Below are positions 15,958-25,200 of a stretch of 64,000 nt of DNA, one piece after another. The stretch is from contig JBMNLP010000001.1 in the NCBI GenBank assembly GCA_050952845.1, forward strand, positions 2,170,001-2,234,000, given 5' to 3'. The translations under genes and the position numbers were made by a program. The DNA is from JAGVSV01 sp050952845. Its GTDB lineage: Bacteria > Bacillota > Clostridia > Christensenellales > Aristaeellaceae. The notes below the pieces were generated by a model. The model had not been told where the DNA came from. It did no database searches and saw only the letters and a program-made list of their open reading frames with translations. Numbering within the stretch: the first letter of the stretch is position 1; every line of letters starts with the position of its first letter.

Positions 15958-18351
15958 CTACGAGCGGACCTCGGCGCCGAACTGCGCTGTGACGCTGCGG
16001 ACGATCCGGTCCATCAGCGCGGTGATCTCCTGCTCGGTCAGGGTGCGGTCGGGCGCCCGGAATGTCATGGCGAAAGCGGCGGACTTTTTGCCCTCGCCGG
16101 CCTGCGCCCCGCGGTATACGTCAAACAGGCGCACGTCCTCCAGCAAATCGCCTGCCGCCCGGCAGATGGCCTGCTGCACGGGCAGCAGCGGCTGGCCATC
16201 CGGCAGCACCAGCGCAATGTCGCGGCCGACAGCCGGCGTGCGAAGCAGATCGTTCACGGTATCCAGCGGCTTAGCATGCCGATACAGCCTGTCCAGGTAT
16301 ACATCGGCAACAAAAGCCCGTTCCGTCAGGGCAAAGCGGTCAGCAACATCGGGGTGGGCTTCGCCCACAACAGCCACGGTTTCACCGCCGGCCGTGATCT
16401 GCGCACAGCGGCCCGGGTGCATCCAAGGCTCGCCGCCGGGCTGGATGTCCCAAGCCACACCCTCCCGGTTCAACAGCGTCAGCACCGTGTCGCGCAGCGC
16501 ATAGAAATCAGCCCCGGCACCATAGCAGCCCAGCGCCAGAGAAGGCGTCTCCATGGGCAAACCCTCGTCGGTGCGACTATCGAAATCGAACAGCGTGCCA
16601 AACTCGTACAGCGCCGCGTCCCCGTTGCCGTGGTTCATGTTAGTCGCAAGCACGCGCAGCATATCGGCAGCCAGCGTGGTGCGCATCACCGCAGTGTCCT
16701 CGCCTAAGGGGTTGATGATCCTGAATGGACGCTGCCTTTTGTCGTCCGCGTCCATGCCCAGCATGTCCAGCTGGCGCTGGCCTGTGAAGGAATAGGTCAT
16801 GATCTCGTCAAAGCCCATGCCGGAGAGCAGCCCAGCCAGCTTGGTCCGCCGGCGCCCGGAGAGGCTGTTTCCGCCCTGGGTTGTCTCGCCGCGCAGGCGG
16901 GTGGACGGAATGCGGTCATACCCGGCCATGCGCAAAACCTCCTCGGCCAGATCAGCCTCATGCCCGATGTCCTGACGGAAATCGGGGGCTGTGGCGGTCA
17001 GGGTGTCGCCCGACACATCGGCTTTAAAATACAGCCGGCGCAGGATGGACACCATCTCCTCAGCCGGGACGTCCACCCCCATCAGCCGCTGAATGCTGCG
17101 GACAGAACCCGTCACCGCGGCAGCAGCCTGAGGCACGGGGTATATATCGATGGCGCCGGACACGATGTCCCCCGCGCCCAGCATCTCCGTCATCTGGCAG
17201 GCGCGGTCCAGCGCCGTCATCACGGTGCAGGGAGACACGCCGCGCTCAAACCTGCCACTGGATTCGGTCCGGATGCCCAGGCGGCGCGCTGTGATGCGCG
17301 TGTTGGCGCGGTCAAACGCGGCGCATTCAAAGAGAATGTCCCGGGTATCGCTTGTGATCTCACTGTCCAGGCCGCCCATGATGCCAGCCAGGCCGGTCGG
17401 CCCGCCCTCGTCGCAGATAAGCAGTTCGTTGCCAATAAGTGCATGCGTCTTTTCATCCAGGGTGGTCAGCGTTTCACCGGGCTGCGCCTTGCGTACAATG
17501 ATATGACGCCCCTTGACGTGCTGCAGGTCAAACGCATGCATGGGGTGCCCGGTTTCAAGCATGATGAAGTTGGTAATGTCGACGATGTTGTTGATGGAGC
17601 GCATACCCGCCGCATGCAGCCGCGCGCGCAGCCACAGCGGCGAGGGGCCGATGCGCACGTTTTTCACCACGCGGGCGGCGTACCGGGGGCAGAGCGCCGG
17701 CTCCTCCACGGTGACGCGCGCATGGTCCTCAATGCGATCATCGGTTTCGCGGAAGCTGATCTCCGGCATGTTGAATGCCGTATTGAGCGCCGCGGCGCTT
17801 TCCCGCGCAATGCCCCAAACGCTCAGGCAATCCGGCCGGTTAGCTAGGATGTCAAAGTCTGCCACGATGTCATCCAGCCCCAACGCAGCGCTGACACTGC
17901 CGCCCGGCGTCAGATCGTCCGGCAGCACCAGCAAGCCTTCAGCGCCAACCGAAGGGTACAGGTGCTGCGGAATGTCCAGCTCATCAGCCGAACACAGCAT
18001 GCCATGGCTTTCCACGCCCCTGATTTTTCCCTTTTTAATCGCCATCCCGCCAGGCAACCGGGCGCCGGGCAGCGCGACGGGCGCCAGCATACCGGCCTTC
18101 ACATTGGGCGCGCCGCAGACGATCTGCAGCGGCTCCCCGCAACCGGCGTCTACCTGGCACACGCTCAGGTGATCGCTGCCCGCCAGCTTTTCACAGCGCA
18201 ACACACGGCCAACAACAACGTTTTCCAGGCCTTTGTCCAGGTTTTCCAGGGAATCGATGGCGGTGCCGGTCATGATCATCCGGTCCATATAGGCTTCCGG
18301 GCTCAGCGGGATATCGGTATACTGCCTGATCCAGTTCAACGAAACTTTCAT
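15958..18351 (-). CDS. pheT: Phenylalanyl-tRNA synthetase beta subunit
   Basis: Beta subunit of the alpha2-beta2 enzyme that charges tRNA-Phe. Domains in order over 797 residues: EMAP/tRNA-binding fold (LENVVVGRVLRCEKLAGSDH), B3/B4 editing module, B5 DNA-binding-like domain (residues about 400-470), a catalytically inactive synthetase-like core, and the C-terminal FDX-ACB domain (FDVYRGAQAGEGKKSAAFAM). The frame is open 240 bp upstream, but that part is an out-of-frame reading of pheS; the ATG at 18351 (or 18354) follows AAGGAGG directly. The gene starts 14 bp after pheS, as in most Bacillota. Confidence 0.96.
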   Translation of the reverse strand: MKVSLNWIRQYTDIPLSPEAYMDRMIMTGTAIDSLENLDKGLENVVVGRVLRCEKLAGSDHLSVCQVDAGCGEPLQIVCGAPNVKAGMLAPVALPGARLPGGMAIKKGKIRGVESHGMLCSADELDIPQHLYPSVGAEGLLVLPDDLTPGGSVSAALGLDDIVADFDILANRPDCLSVWGIARESAAALNTAFNMPEISFRETDDRIEDHARVTVEEPALCPRYAARVVKNVRIGPSPLWLRARLHAAGMRSINNIVDITNFIMLETGHPMHAFDLQHVKGRHIIVRKAQPGETLTTLDEKTHALIGNELLICDEGGPTGLAGIMGGLDSEITSDTRDILFECAAFDRANTRITARRLGIRTESSGRFERGVSPCTVMTALDRACQMTEMLGAGDIVSGAIDIYPVPQAAAAVTGSVRSIQRLMGVDVPAEEMVSILRRLYFKADVSGDTLTATAPDFRQDIGHEADLAEEVLRMAGYDRIPSTRLRGETTQGGNSLSGRRRTKLAGLLSGMGFDEIMTYSFTGQRQLDMLGMDADDKRQRPFRIINPLGEDTAVMRTTLAADMLRVLATNMNHGNGDAALYEFGTLFDFDSRTDEGLPMETPSLALGCYGAGADFYALRDTVLTLLNREGVAWDIQPGGEPWMHPGRCAQITAGGETVAVVGEAHPDVADRFALTERAFVADVYLDRLYRHAKPLDTVNDLLRTPAVGRDIALVLPDGQPLLPVQQAICRAAGDLLEDVRLFDVYRGAQAGEGKKSAAFAMTFRAPDRTLTEQEITALMDRIVRSVTAQFGAEVRS

Positions 18352-18364
18352 CATTGCCTCCTTC

Positions 18365-19396
18365 TTACGCCCGGAACTGCCTGAGGAACCTGACATCACC
18401 CTCATAGAGCAGGCGCATGTCTGGGATGCCGTAGCGCAGCATGGCAATGCGCTCCAGGCCGATGCCAAAGGCAAAGCCGGTGTACGCCTTGCTGTCGATG
18501 CCACACATGTCCAGCACATGGGGGTTGACCATGCCGCAGCCCAACACCTCGATCCAGCCGGTGCCCTTGCACACGCGGCAGCCGGCGCCACGGCAGGAAA
18601 AGCAGGTTAAATCTACCTCGGCGCTGGGCTCGGTGAACGGAAAAAAGGAGGGTCGGAACCTGGTCTGCATGTCGTCGCCATATAAACGCCGCGCAAAGGC
18701 ATCCAGCGTGCCGCGCAGATCGCCCATGGTGACGTCCCGGTCAATGACCAGCCCTTCGATCTGATGGAACACTGGGCTATGCGTCGCGTCCACCTGGTCG
18801 GCACGGAACACGCGCCCGGGGCAGATGATGCGGATGGGCGGCTTGCGGCTGAGCATGATTCGAGCCTGCACGGGCGAAGTGTGCGTGCGCAGCACGATGT
18901 TGTCGCTCAGGTAGAAGGTGTCCTGCGCATCCCTGGCAGGATGGTTTGGCGGGATGTTCAGCAGCTCAAAGTTATAGTAATCCAGCTCGACCTCCGGGCC
19001 TTCCACCACCTCAAACCCCATGCCGATGAAGCAGTCCGCCGCTTCCCTGAGCACCAGCGTACACGGATGCGGCGTACCGACATGGCGCAGCGGGCGGGGC
19101 TCGGTGACATCGATGGTTTCCTCCATAATCCGCCGCTCCCGCTCCTGCCGTTGCAGCACGGCCTCTTTCTCGTCCAACAGCGCTGTGACGGTTTCCCGCG
19201 CCTGATTGATTTTCTGCCCGGCTTTGGGCCGCTCCTCGGCGGCAAGCTGCCCTAAGGAACGCAGCAGCAGCGTCAGCTGCCCTTTCTTGCCTAAAAACTG
19301 CACCCGCGCCTGATCCAGCCGCGCCAGGGTGTCCGCCTGCGCGAACACCGATTCGGCATCAGATATCATCTCCGATAGCTGCCGGTCAATGTCCAA
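18365..19396 (-). CDS. pheS: Phenylalanyl-tRNA synthetase alpha subunit
   Basis: Catalytic alpha subunit of the phenylalanine tRNA synthetase. The N-terminal coiled coil spans about residues 1-85 and the class II core follows: LRTHTSPVQARIML, CPGRVFRADQVDATHSPVFH (motif 2), and GFAFGIGLERIAMLRYGI (motif 3). A four-cysteine insert (CFSCRGAGCRVCKGTGW) is an unusual but known variant. I prefer the TTG at 19396 because GGAGGGAG lies at correct spacing before it; the ATG at 19411 contains that ribosome site inside its own coding sequence. Together with pheT it forms an operon from the promoter at 19596-19624. No T-box motif is visible in the leader. Confidence 0.94.
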   Translation of the reverse strand: MDIDRQLSEMISDAESVFAQADTLARLDQARVQFLGKKGQLTLLLRSLGQLAAEERPKAGQKINQARETVTALLDEKEAVLQRQERERRIMEETIDVTEPRPLRHVGTPHPCTLVLREAADCFIGMGFEVVEGPEVELDYYNFELLNIPPNHPARDAQDTFYLSDNIVLRTHTSPVQARIMLSRKPPIRIICPGRVFRADQVDATHSPVFHQIEGLVIDRDVTMGDLRGTLDAFARRLYGDDMQTRFRPSFFPFTEPSAEVDLTCFSCRGAGCRVCKGTGWIEVLGCGMVNPHVLDMCGIDSKAYTGFAFGIGLERIAMLRYGIPDMRLLYEGDVRFLRQFRA

Positions 19397-19595
19397 TGTT
19401 TCTCCCTCCATCCATCATAACAATCAGGCACACAGCCTATCAGCCGTCTGCCGTTTCTCCAGCCTGCGGCGCACCTCATCCAGCGCCTTGTCCGGCGTTT
19501 GGTAATATGCCCTGGCGGCTTTGGCGACGTCTTCATCCGGGCTTGCGCTTTAGCATGCCTCAATCCACCGCATCAAAGCCCTTCCATGCCGTGTT

Positions 19596-19624
19596 ATTGT
19601 ACCATTCTCCATGTAAAGCGTAAA
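19596..19624 (-). promoter_or_regulatory. Putative promoter of pheS-pheT
   Basis: Minus-strand TTTACG (19624-19619), 17-bp spacer, TACAAT (19601-19596). It would give a leader of about 190 nt before pheS. Confidence 0.55.
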
Positions 19625-19718
19625 GATGACGGATGAAGACAGCATCCAACCAATCCAATCCGGGAAACCTGGAAACCTGAGCTATACCCGGGAACCTGGG
19701 AAAGTGAAAAATAAAAAC

Positions 19719-19747
19719 TTGACAACCCAAATCGTGTTTGATAGACT
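19719..19747 (+). promoter_or_regulatory. Promoter of tRNA-Arg
   Basis: TTGACA at 19719-19724, 17-bp spacer, TAGACT at 19742-19747, about 28 bp before the transcript part that becomes the mature tRNA. Confidence 0.7.
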
Positions 19748-19782
19748 GAAAATCCTTGAGAACACAACGTTTTCAAGGACTT

Positions 19783-19859
19783 GCGCCCGTAGCGCAGTTG
19801 GATAGCGTGTCAGACTCCGACTCTGAAGGCCGTGGGTTCGAATCCCGCCGGGCGTACCA
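19783..19859 (+). tRNA. tRNA-Arg (anticodon CCG)
   Basis: A 77-nt cloverleaf folds without mismatch: acceptor GCGCCCG/CGGGCGT (one G-T end pair), D stem GCGC/GCGT, anticodon stem TCAGA/TCTGA with loop CTCCGAC, T arm GTGGG/CCCGC with TTCGAAT loop, and encoded CCA. The anticodon CCG reads the CGG arginine codon. The gene is the integration site of the prophage: its 5' half is host DNA and its 3' half (from 19814) is supplied by the phage copy of the core, so the tRNA stays functional. Confidence 0.97.
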
Positions 19860-19860
19860 C
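19814..19860 (+). repeat. attL core (47-bp direct repeat)
   Basis: Perfectly identical to 60160-60206. It covers the tRNA-Arg sequence from the anticodon stem and loop to the CCA end. The identity stops sharply at both sides, which defines the prophage limits. Confidence 0.95.
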
Positions 19861-19872
19861 CAGGAAACCGCT

Positions 19873-19897
19873 GATAAATCAAGGCATTCAGCGGTAT
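19873..19897 (+). repeat. Core-flanking inverted repeat, left copy
   Basis: The reverse complement of this segment (beginning ATACCGCTGAA and ending near GCCTTGATTTATC) matches 60106-60131 with few differences. In the excised circle the two copies would flank the att core as an inverted pair. The segment also contains CCGCTGA/TCAGCGG, a possible weak terminator for the tRNA. Confidence 0.6.
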
Positions 19898-19965
19898 TTT
19901 AATACACAAAAAAGAACTATTGTTCCCCTATTATTTTGCGTATTTTCCATATTTTTCGCAAAGTT

Positions 19966-19985
19966 GGTAGTAATTTTGGTAGTAA
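19966..19985 (+). promoter_or_regulatory. Candidate integrase arm-type sites, left
   Basis: GGTAGTAA occurs at 19966-19973 and 19978-19985, 12 bp apart. The same pair with the same spacing and orientation occurs at 60077-60096, beside the other att end. Paired arm sites of this sort are where the N-terminal domain of tyrosine integrases binds. Confidence 0.6.
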
Positions 19986-19995
19986 TTTTAGACGT

Positions 19996-20022
19996 CAAAA
20001 AGCCCCCGCTCACGCAGGGGGC
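19996..20022 (-). terminator. Terminator at the end of the late phage operon
   Basis: Read leftward: GCCCCC, TGCGTGAGC, GGGGGC, then TTTTTG. It lies 28 bp after the holin stop and ends the leftward phage transcript before the tRNA. Confidence 0.85.
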
Positions 20023-20049
20023 ATTCTCTCCGATATCACATGCTTCCAT

Positions 20050-20412
20050 TTATTCTTTTTTTGCGAATGTCATTTCATAGCTGCCCATGGCAGCCAGTGC
20101 TACCACAAAGGCATTAATTGCCAGCAGTGGGATATCCTCTAATTGCAAGCCGGCAGTAAACGCCCTGGCACCTATCATAATCAGTAACGCAATTACATAC
20201 ACAATAGCGCGTGTAGGCACCTTCCATACCTTATCCAGCGGCAGCTTGATAAACTGTACAATCAGCAGCGTAGCGGCTGTAGCGCCAGCTATCGTGGCCA
20301 GCTGCGTCCAGTCGTAAGCTGTGTCAGGCGCAGCGTCCACCGCCTCTGCTATCGCCACGGGGACGGTCAACATCAGCAGGATAGTTAGCAAGATAAACAG
20401 ATACTTTTTCAT
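20050..20412 (-). CDS. Phage holin
   Basis: 120-residue membrane protein expected to form lesions that let the endolysin or proton leak act at the end of infection. An N-terminal signal-like helix (YLFILLTILLMLTVPVAIA) is followed by two further hydrophobic spans (LATIAGATAATLLIVQFI and IVYVIALLIMIGARAF) and a short charged C-terminus. Last gene of the late operon, 1 bp after the preceding gene's end and directly before the terminator, in the lysis cassette position. No sequence family can be named with confidence. Confidence 0.75.
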   Translation of the reverse strand: MKKYLFILLTILLMLTVPVAIAEAVDAAPDTAYDWTQLATIAGATAATLLIVQFIKLPLDKVWKVPTRAIVYVIALLIMIGARAFTAGLQLEDIPLLAINAFVVALAAMGSYEMTFAKKE

Positions 20413-20413
20413 G

Positions 20414-20887
20414 TCAGTTCTCCTTTTTGACGCATTTTACAATGCGCTGTTCTTCGCTCTCCGGGAGCGCCATAATTTCCGCCTTGTCCTGATCCATCAA
20501 GACATTATCGGCAGCGCTGCCATAGTACTCTTTGTAAATGTCGAACAGTACTGATATCTTCTCTTTTTGACTTCGCGGACACCAGCCGTGTTCCTTGACA
20601 TACACAAGGTATGCGCTCCCAAGCCGTTCTCTCAACGTGGCGGCATTCAGGTCATCAAACCGTCGCTGTCCGTCTAATATCTGCATGAGGCTTCTACGAA
20701 CTTCGAACTTAAAGGTCGGATGCTTTTCCCGGTATTTCTGCCAGCCTTTTTTGATGGTCGCCACCAAGCCAATAGCTCCGCCAATGATACCGATAATCTT
20801 GCCTGCTGTTTCAAGGTGCTCCGTTGGATCAGGTGTCTGCATACGCGCTCTGCCGTCCTGTTTATCGATATTCTGCAGAGAAGTCAC
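20414..20887 (-). CDS. Phage membrane-anchored protein of the lysis cassette
   Basis: 157 residues: a single glycine-rich membrane helix near residues 31-46 (AGKIIGIIGGAIGLVATIKK, shown with flanks) and a soluble, charged C-terminal domain of about 100 residues. Start is the GTG at 20887, eight bases after GGAGG and touching the endolysin stop codon. Position between endolysin and holin suggests a role in lysis timing or a second holin-like component; the long soluble tail is not typical of either. No recognised family. Confidence 0.6.
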   Translation of the reverse strand: MTSLQNIDKQDGRARMQTPDPTEHLETAGKIIGIIGGAIGLVATIKKGWQKYREKHPTFKFEVRRSLMQILDGQRRFDDLNAATLRERLGSAYLVYVKEHGWCPRSQKEKISVLFDIYKEYYGSAADNVLMDQDKAEIMALPESEEQRIVKCVKKEN

Positions 20888-21670
20888 TTATATCACCTCC
20901 CTCAGCGCCTTGATAATCGCCGCCTGGCGTTTGTTCAAGCCCTCCAGCTCAAGCAGCAGCGCTTCCCGGTCAGCCGGAGCAGGCGGACCAGGCACTTGCT
21001 CCCGTCCGTCCAAGAACTCCGCCATCATCCATCCTGTCTTGCTGTCGTAGGTAATCTGCCACCAAGCATCCCCACGCTTAAGCACACTTACCTCAGTGCC
21101 TACCGGCACTTTGGAGATTGCCATTGACTTGACATCCGGGCTTTTGCGCATCCTTACTGGTGCGCCGTTGGCTGCGTACACAACCGCTGTGTCTATAGGC
21201 TCCATATCCGATCCCCCCTCATAATCCAAGCCGCTCAGCCTGCCGCCGTATAGCCAACGGCCTAACTTGGTATCAACTTTGATGCCGCTCCCACCGCTCC
21301 ATGACGTGCAGTGCGCAATGTGCAGCGGGTTGGCACTCGTCACGACACCCACATGGTAATAGTCCCTTTGATCAGGATGCCCCTGATAGCTGGACGGCAA
21401 AGCATATGCGGCATCTCCAGGCTCGTGCGCCTTGTACATGATGCATCCAGGCTCCAACAATGGGTTGCGCACCATGTTTTGCATAGCGTTTCGCGCTGCC
21501 CAGTTGCTGCCGTGCGTCCCTGCCCACTTACCGCCAGCACGACGATACGCGCCGATGATCAGGCCGATGCAGTCACACGCGCCGTTTCTCCCATCCTGCC
21601 CCAGCTGGTAGGTAGGGTTAGTGCGGACAATAGCCTCAACGCCTTGCAGAAAATCCCTCAGCGCGATCAC
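20888..21670 (-). CDS. Endolysin: NlpC/P60-like peptidase with SH3 domain
   Basis: 260-residue lysin that should cut the peptide part of the cell wall at the end of the lytic cycle. The catalytic cysteine lies in ACDCIGLIIGAYRRAGG near residue 32 and the histidine in YYHVGVVTSANPLHIAH near 110. A bacterial SH3 wall-binding domain follows (residues about 160-220, with VRMRKSPDVKS and KTGWMMAEFL), then a coiled-coil tail. Start GTG 21670 overlaps the stop of the preceding gene (GTGA) and has GGAGG at seven bases. No signal peptide, so it depends on a holin. Confidence 0.85.
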   Translation of the reverse strand: MIALRDFLQGVEAIVRTNPTYQLGQDGRNGACDCIGLIIGAYRRAGGKWAGTHGSNWAARNAMQNMVRNPLLEPGCIMYKAHEPGDAAYALPSSYQGHPDQRDYYHVGVVTSANPLHIAHCTSWSGGSGIKVDTKLGRWLYGGRLSGLDYEGGSDMEPIDTAVVYAANGAPVRMRKSPDVKSMAISKVPVGTEVSVLKRGDAWWQITYDSKTGWMMAEFLDGREQVPGPPAPADREALLLELEGLNKRQAAIIKALREVI

Positions 21671-22221
21671 TCCGTCACCTCCCGCCAGATGTTGTCGTAT
21701 ACGCCCGGCGCGCCAGGCTCCCACACGTTGTTGGGCACCATGCTTTCCCATACCTTGCCGATGTGCCGCACAAGAACGCCCAGGTCCCAGCTGCCTACTA
21801 TCCAGTCCGGAATGATGTCAGGCGGGTTGATCCGCGTGTACAGGCTGGCAGTGTCGATGCCGGGCGGGTAGTGCGCCTGTACCGTGTGGTCCTGTACAAC
21901 CTTGTACAGCGCGCCATCGTACTGTAACCGCGCGCCAGCCATGACCGCCTGCCCTACCTTGTCAGCCCAGGCAGGATAGATATCCGTATGCCCCGCTGCC
22001 TGCTCGTCCGTCAGTATCTCCGCGATCTCGTCCAGCTTGTCCTGTAACGCTTCCTCTTGCGATGGCTTCCCCAGCGTCAGCACGGTCTTTGTCACCACGG
22101 TCAGCCCTTCCAGCCCCGGATATTCCCCCGTTGTCAGAAGGCTGGTGTCAGTCACAGGGCCCAGCACCGTCACTTCCGCCTGGTCGTTTGTTGGTCTGTT
22201 AATGCTGTAAATCTCTATCAT
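21667..22221 (-). CDS. Tail protein with chitin-binding-like (CBM5/12) domain
   Basis: 184 residues. The N-terminal half is a short phage-specific region with a helical stretch (EEALQDKLDEIAEILTDEQA). The second half has the aromatic pattern of the CBM5/12 fold: ALYKVVQDHTVQAHYPPG, a middle strand around SWDLGVLVRHIGKVWES, and NVWEPGAPGVYDNIWREV. Such modules sit on baseplate or fibre-tip proteins and bind surface glycans. It follows the large fibre protein with a 4-bp ATGA overlap. Confidence 0.7.
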   Translation of the reverse strand: MIEIYSINRPTNDQAEVTVLGPVTDTSLLTTGEYPGLEGLTVVTKTVLTLGKPSQEEALQDKLDEIAEILTDEQAAGHTDIYPAWADKVGQAVMAGARLQYDGALYKVVQDHTVQAHYPPGIDTASLYTRINPPDIIPDWIVGSWDLGVLVRHIGKVWESMVPNNVWEPGAPGVYDNIWREVTE

Positions 22222-25200
22222 GATGCTGTTGTCACCTCCAGCGTTATGTCCGCGCTCATTGGCGCGTACGGGTATGCGCTGTTCGCGCTCCTGTCTACCA
22301 CGCCAAAGCCTTTCAGCGTACCGTTTTTGATCGCGTTAATCACAGCAGATGGCAGGATAAACGTATACGTTCCGCCTCTCGCCATCGACGCGGACAGCCC
22401 TGTGCTCGTAAATTTTGCACGCGCAGACTGCGCTGTATATGACGCCCCCATAATGTTGGCGTCCGTAAAGTAGTGCAGATGCACATTTACCGCAGCGGAC
22501 GAACCGCCCTCTGTATGCCGCTTGATCGTCAGCTTGGCCGCTGAAGCAGTAGACGCGCTGGTAATTGCCGGCAGTACCCATATGCCAAAGTATGCGTATG
22601 CAACGCCGCTGACGGTGTACTCGCCCTGCGTTGGCATATTCGTTGTGTTGAATCCAAGATAGGCGCTGTTGTCCTTCGGTGTCCTCAGCCTTGCGGACTG
22701 TGCCTGCGCATAAGTGCGCACCACAGTAGACGGCGGGGCAGGCGCTGTGCCCGGGCTGCCCGTTTGCGTACCCGTGCCAACAATCGTCGCCATATTAGTG
22801 GCTGTCGCTGTCGGCGCGGCGGGGATCATGCCGCCTATGCCGATGTGCGAGCCGCTGTCCGCCAGGATACCTTGTATCAGGTTGGCAAGCGTTGTGTAGT
22901 CGCTGCTGCCCACGACGCCGCCGCGGTTGTTATAACAAACCATGGCGCACCCGTAATAGCAGCCGATACCGTACTGCGCGCGCTCCACGATGCAATCACG
23001 GACAATCCCTGATGTCGCATAGATCAGCATGCCATACCCGGTCGAATCGGACGAACTGCCCCTTATTCTCCCGGTGACGCGCAAGTTGCTTATCCATAGG
23101 TTGCTTACACTATTGATATATATTCCCTGGAGAAGCGTTGGCACATTTATAATAGCAGACATGTCTGATGGGCCTATTATCGTCACCCTGCTGCAATCCC
23201 TGATATATATGCCGCCATGAATGGTCACATTGGACGCAATGTAGACCCCTAATGCCGCGCCGACGAAGCCATTGATATAAATTGTTTCGTTGTAAGTCCC
23301 GGCAGGCACGTTGATGATGGTGTCGGCTAACAGATATTTTGGTATCCCGGCAAGCGTTGCCGCGAAGCTGCCCTGCCATGGCACATTCCCGCCAGGATAT
23401 GTTTGTACAATAGGTCCTAAATATCTGTTCGCATACACATATTCCGCACCTATCGCGACGCCTCCGGGAGTAGCGCTCAGAATCTCTTTATCCCCGTCAT
23501 GCAAGTTAAACAGCGCGGTATTAAAATCAATCTCCGAGCCATCAGCCATCAGCTTGCCCGAACTGTACAGCCGCAACAGATTAGCTAATATCTCAATGCC
23601 GGACGCCTTCAGGGAATTGGCCGCGTCTCTTGGCGACGATACAAACCCCGATGGCGCCATGTTGCCCTCAACCAGGGTCATGTATATCACGCCGATCTTG
23701 CTGCCTGTTGCTGGCGGTGTTCCATTGCCTCCCCAGTGCAGCAGCAGGTAGTTTGAGCCGGTATTGGAATAAGTAAACTTAATAGATTTAGTCCCTGCGC
23801 CAAACGTTCCAATCGCCTGGTTGCCAATGCCGACAGACAGCGTGGGCGGGTTTGCATCAACGCTGGCTAATTGAACTGTCAGCACATAAGACTTTCCTGT
23901 TACAAGCCTGTCCCACATAACGTTGTCATAAGTGATAAGGCCAGGCGACGAAGTGCTCTGGTTACACTCCATGTATAGATAGCCACGCGGAAACCATGTC
24001 GTGGAATACTGCGCAAGCGTAACCGCCTGGTTAGCGTTCCACCCCGTCAATGGCACATCGTACTCAAACAGCGCGTTGATCAGAATGTTGCCGCCGCCCC
24101 AGCGGATTTCAGACACCTTTAGCGCCGCGCGGTCGTCTGCCATTTCAAGCATGCTTTTGTTGGTCACGCCACCCTGGATGGTTTCTACAGCGCCCTGTAT
24201 GTTGCCAACTGTTGTGTTTAGAGTTGACACACTCTGCACAGACGCTTTGTCTCCCATGGCATTGATGTATTCCGTGTTCTGTTTAACCAGATTATAAACG
24301 CCTGTACTGTTTAGCGTTGTTGATACCGTGTTTGCTGTAGACGCTATGCGCGTATCCTGCGACAGTATCCAACTGCTGCCATCCCACCGCCGCACTTCGC
24401 TGTTTGCGTTGGGGTTAATCCAAAGGTCGCCAACAACGGGGTTTGTAGGAGAGGTTGTGCTCTGGTATGTGCGGTTTCTGCTATTGGCGGTGTTCTGTGC
24501 AGCACTTGTAGCGTTATCAATTGCCGTCTGACGCTGGGTGTAGGTCGTGTGCGTAGCAACCTTTTGCATGATGCTATCGTTCGTCAGCTGTAGCTCCGCG
24601 GATGACATTCTGCCTTCAATGTCTTCTGGCGCAGGCGACCAGTTAGACGCTTTGTTGCCTATTTCTATTTGCCAATTTTTTGAATACACATAGATGTTGC
24701 CAGGGCCAGTTAGCCCAAGCACGCGCTTGTTGGATGTATATTCATAGGTATATGAGATGCGCGTCCACTTGTCCGCAACAACCTCTGTCATACCTTGGCT
24801 ATTGTAGAAACCCACTGACCGGGTAGCGCCGACGCTCATTACATCAACAGATACCGTGTATGTTTCGCCTACCACCATGGGAATAACAAAACACGAAGCA
24901 TCATATGCGTTATCCGGCCCATATGTAGAAATAGACGGGTTTCCTACTGTCCTTTGATACGGCTCTGGCCCATCCCCCATCAGCACGGTCGTTCCTAATC
25001 CCTCGCCATTGGGAGTCATGGTAATATTTCGGCTGTTTTTCAGCATGTTCCGGCCGCCTACCTGGATGTTAGCAACCTTTATATCAATCTGCTGATTCGC
25101 AGTGATCATCACCCGCTGCGTCACCAACTCATATAGCTGCTCCGTCAGCACCATGTTGGACGCACTGTCCCCGGAAGCAATCAGCCAGGCTATCTTGTTC

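Larger units (their letters stand above)
19397..19782. other. Leader region between pheS and tRNA-Arg
   Basis: This 386-bp gap carries divergent promoters for pheST (minus) and tRNA-Arg (plus). On the minus strand a 41-codon stretch without an ATG start (ending near 19430) contains SPDEDVAKAARAYYQTPD and reads like the end of a decayed protein; I do not call it a gene. Two related runs, CGGGAAACCTGG and CGGGAACCTGG, lie at 19662-19700. Confidence 0.5.

Noticed and set aside
18355..18591. Upstream extension of pheT (79 codons)
   Set aside because: It is an out-of-frame reading of the pheS 3' end; the start behind AAGGAGG gives the normal PheT length.
19397..19620. T-box riboswitch before pheST
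   Set aside because: No AGGGTGGNACCGCG-type sequence or antiterminator/terminator pair is visible in the leader.
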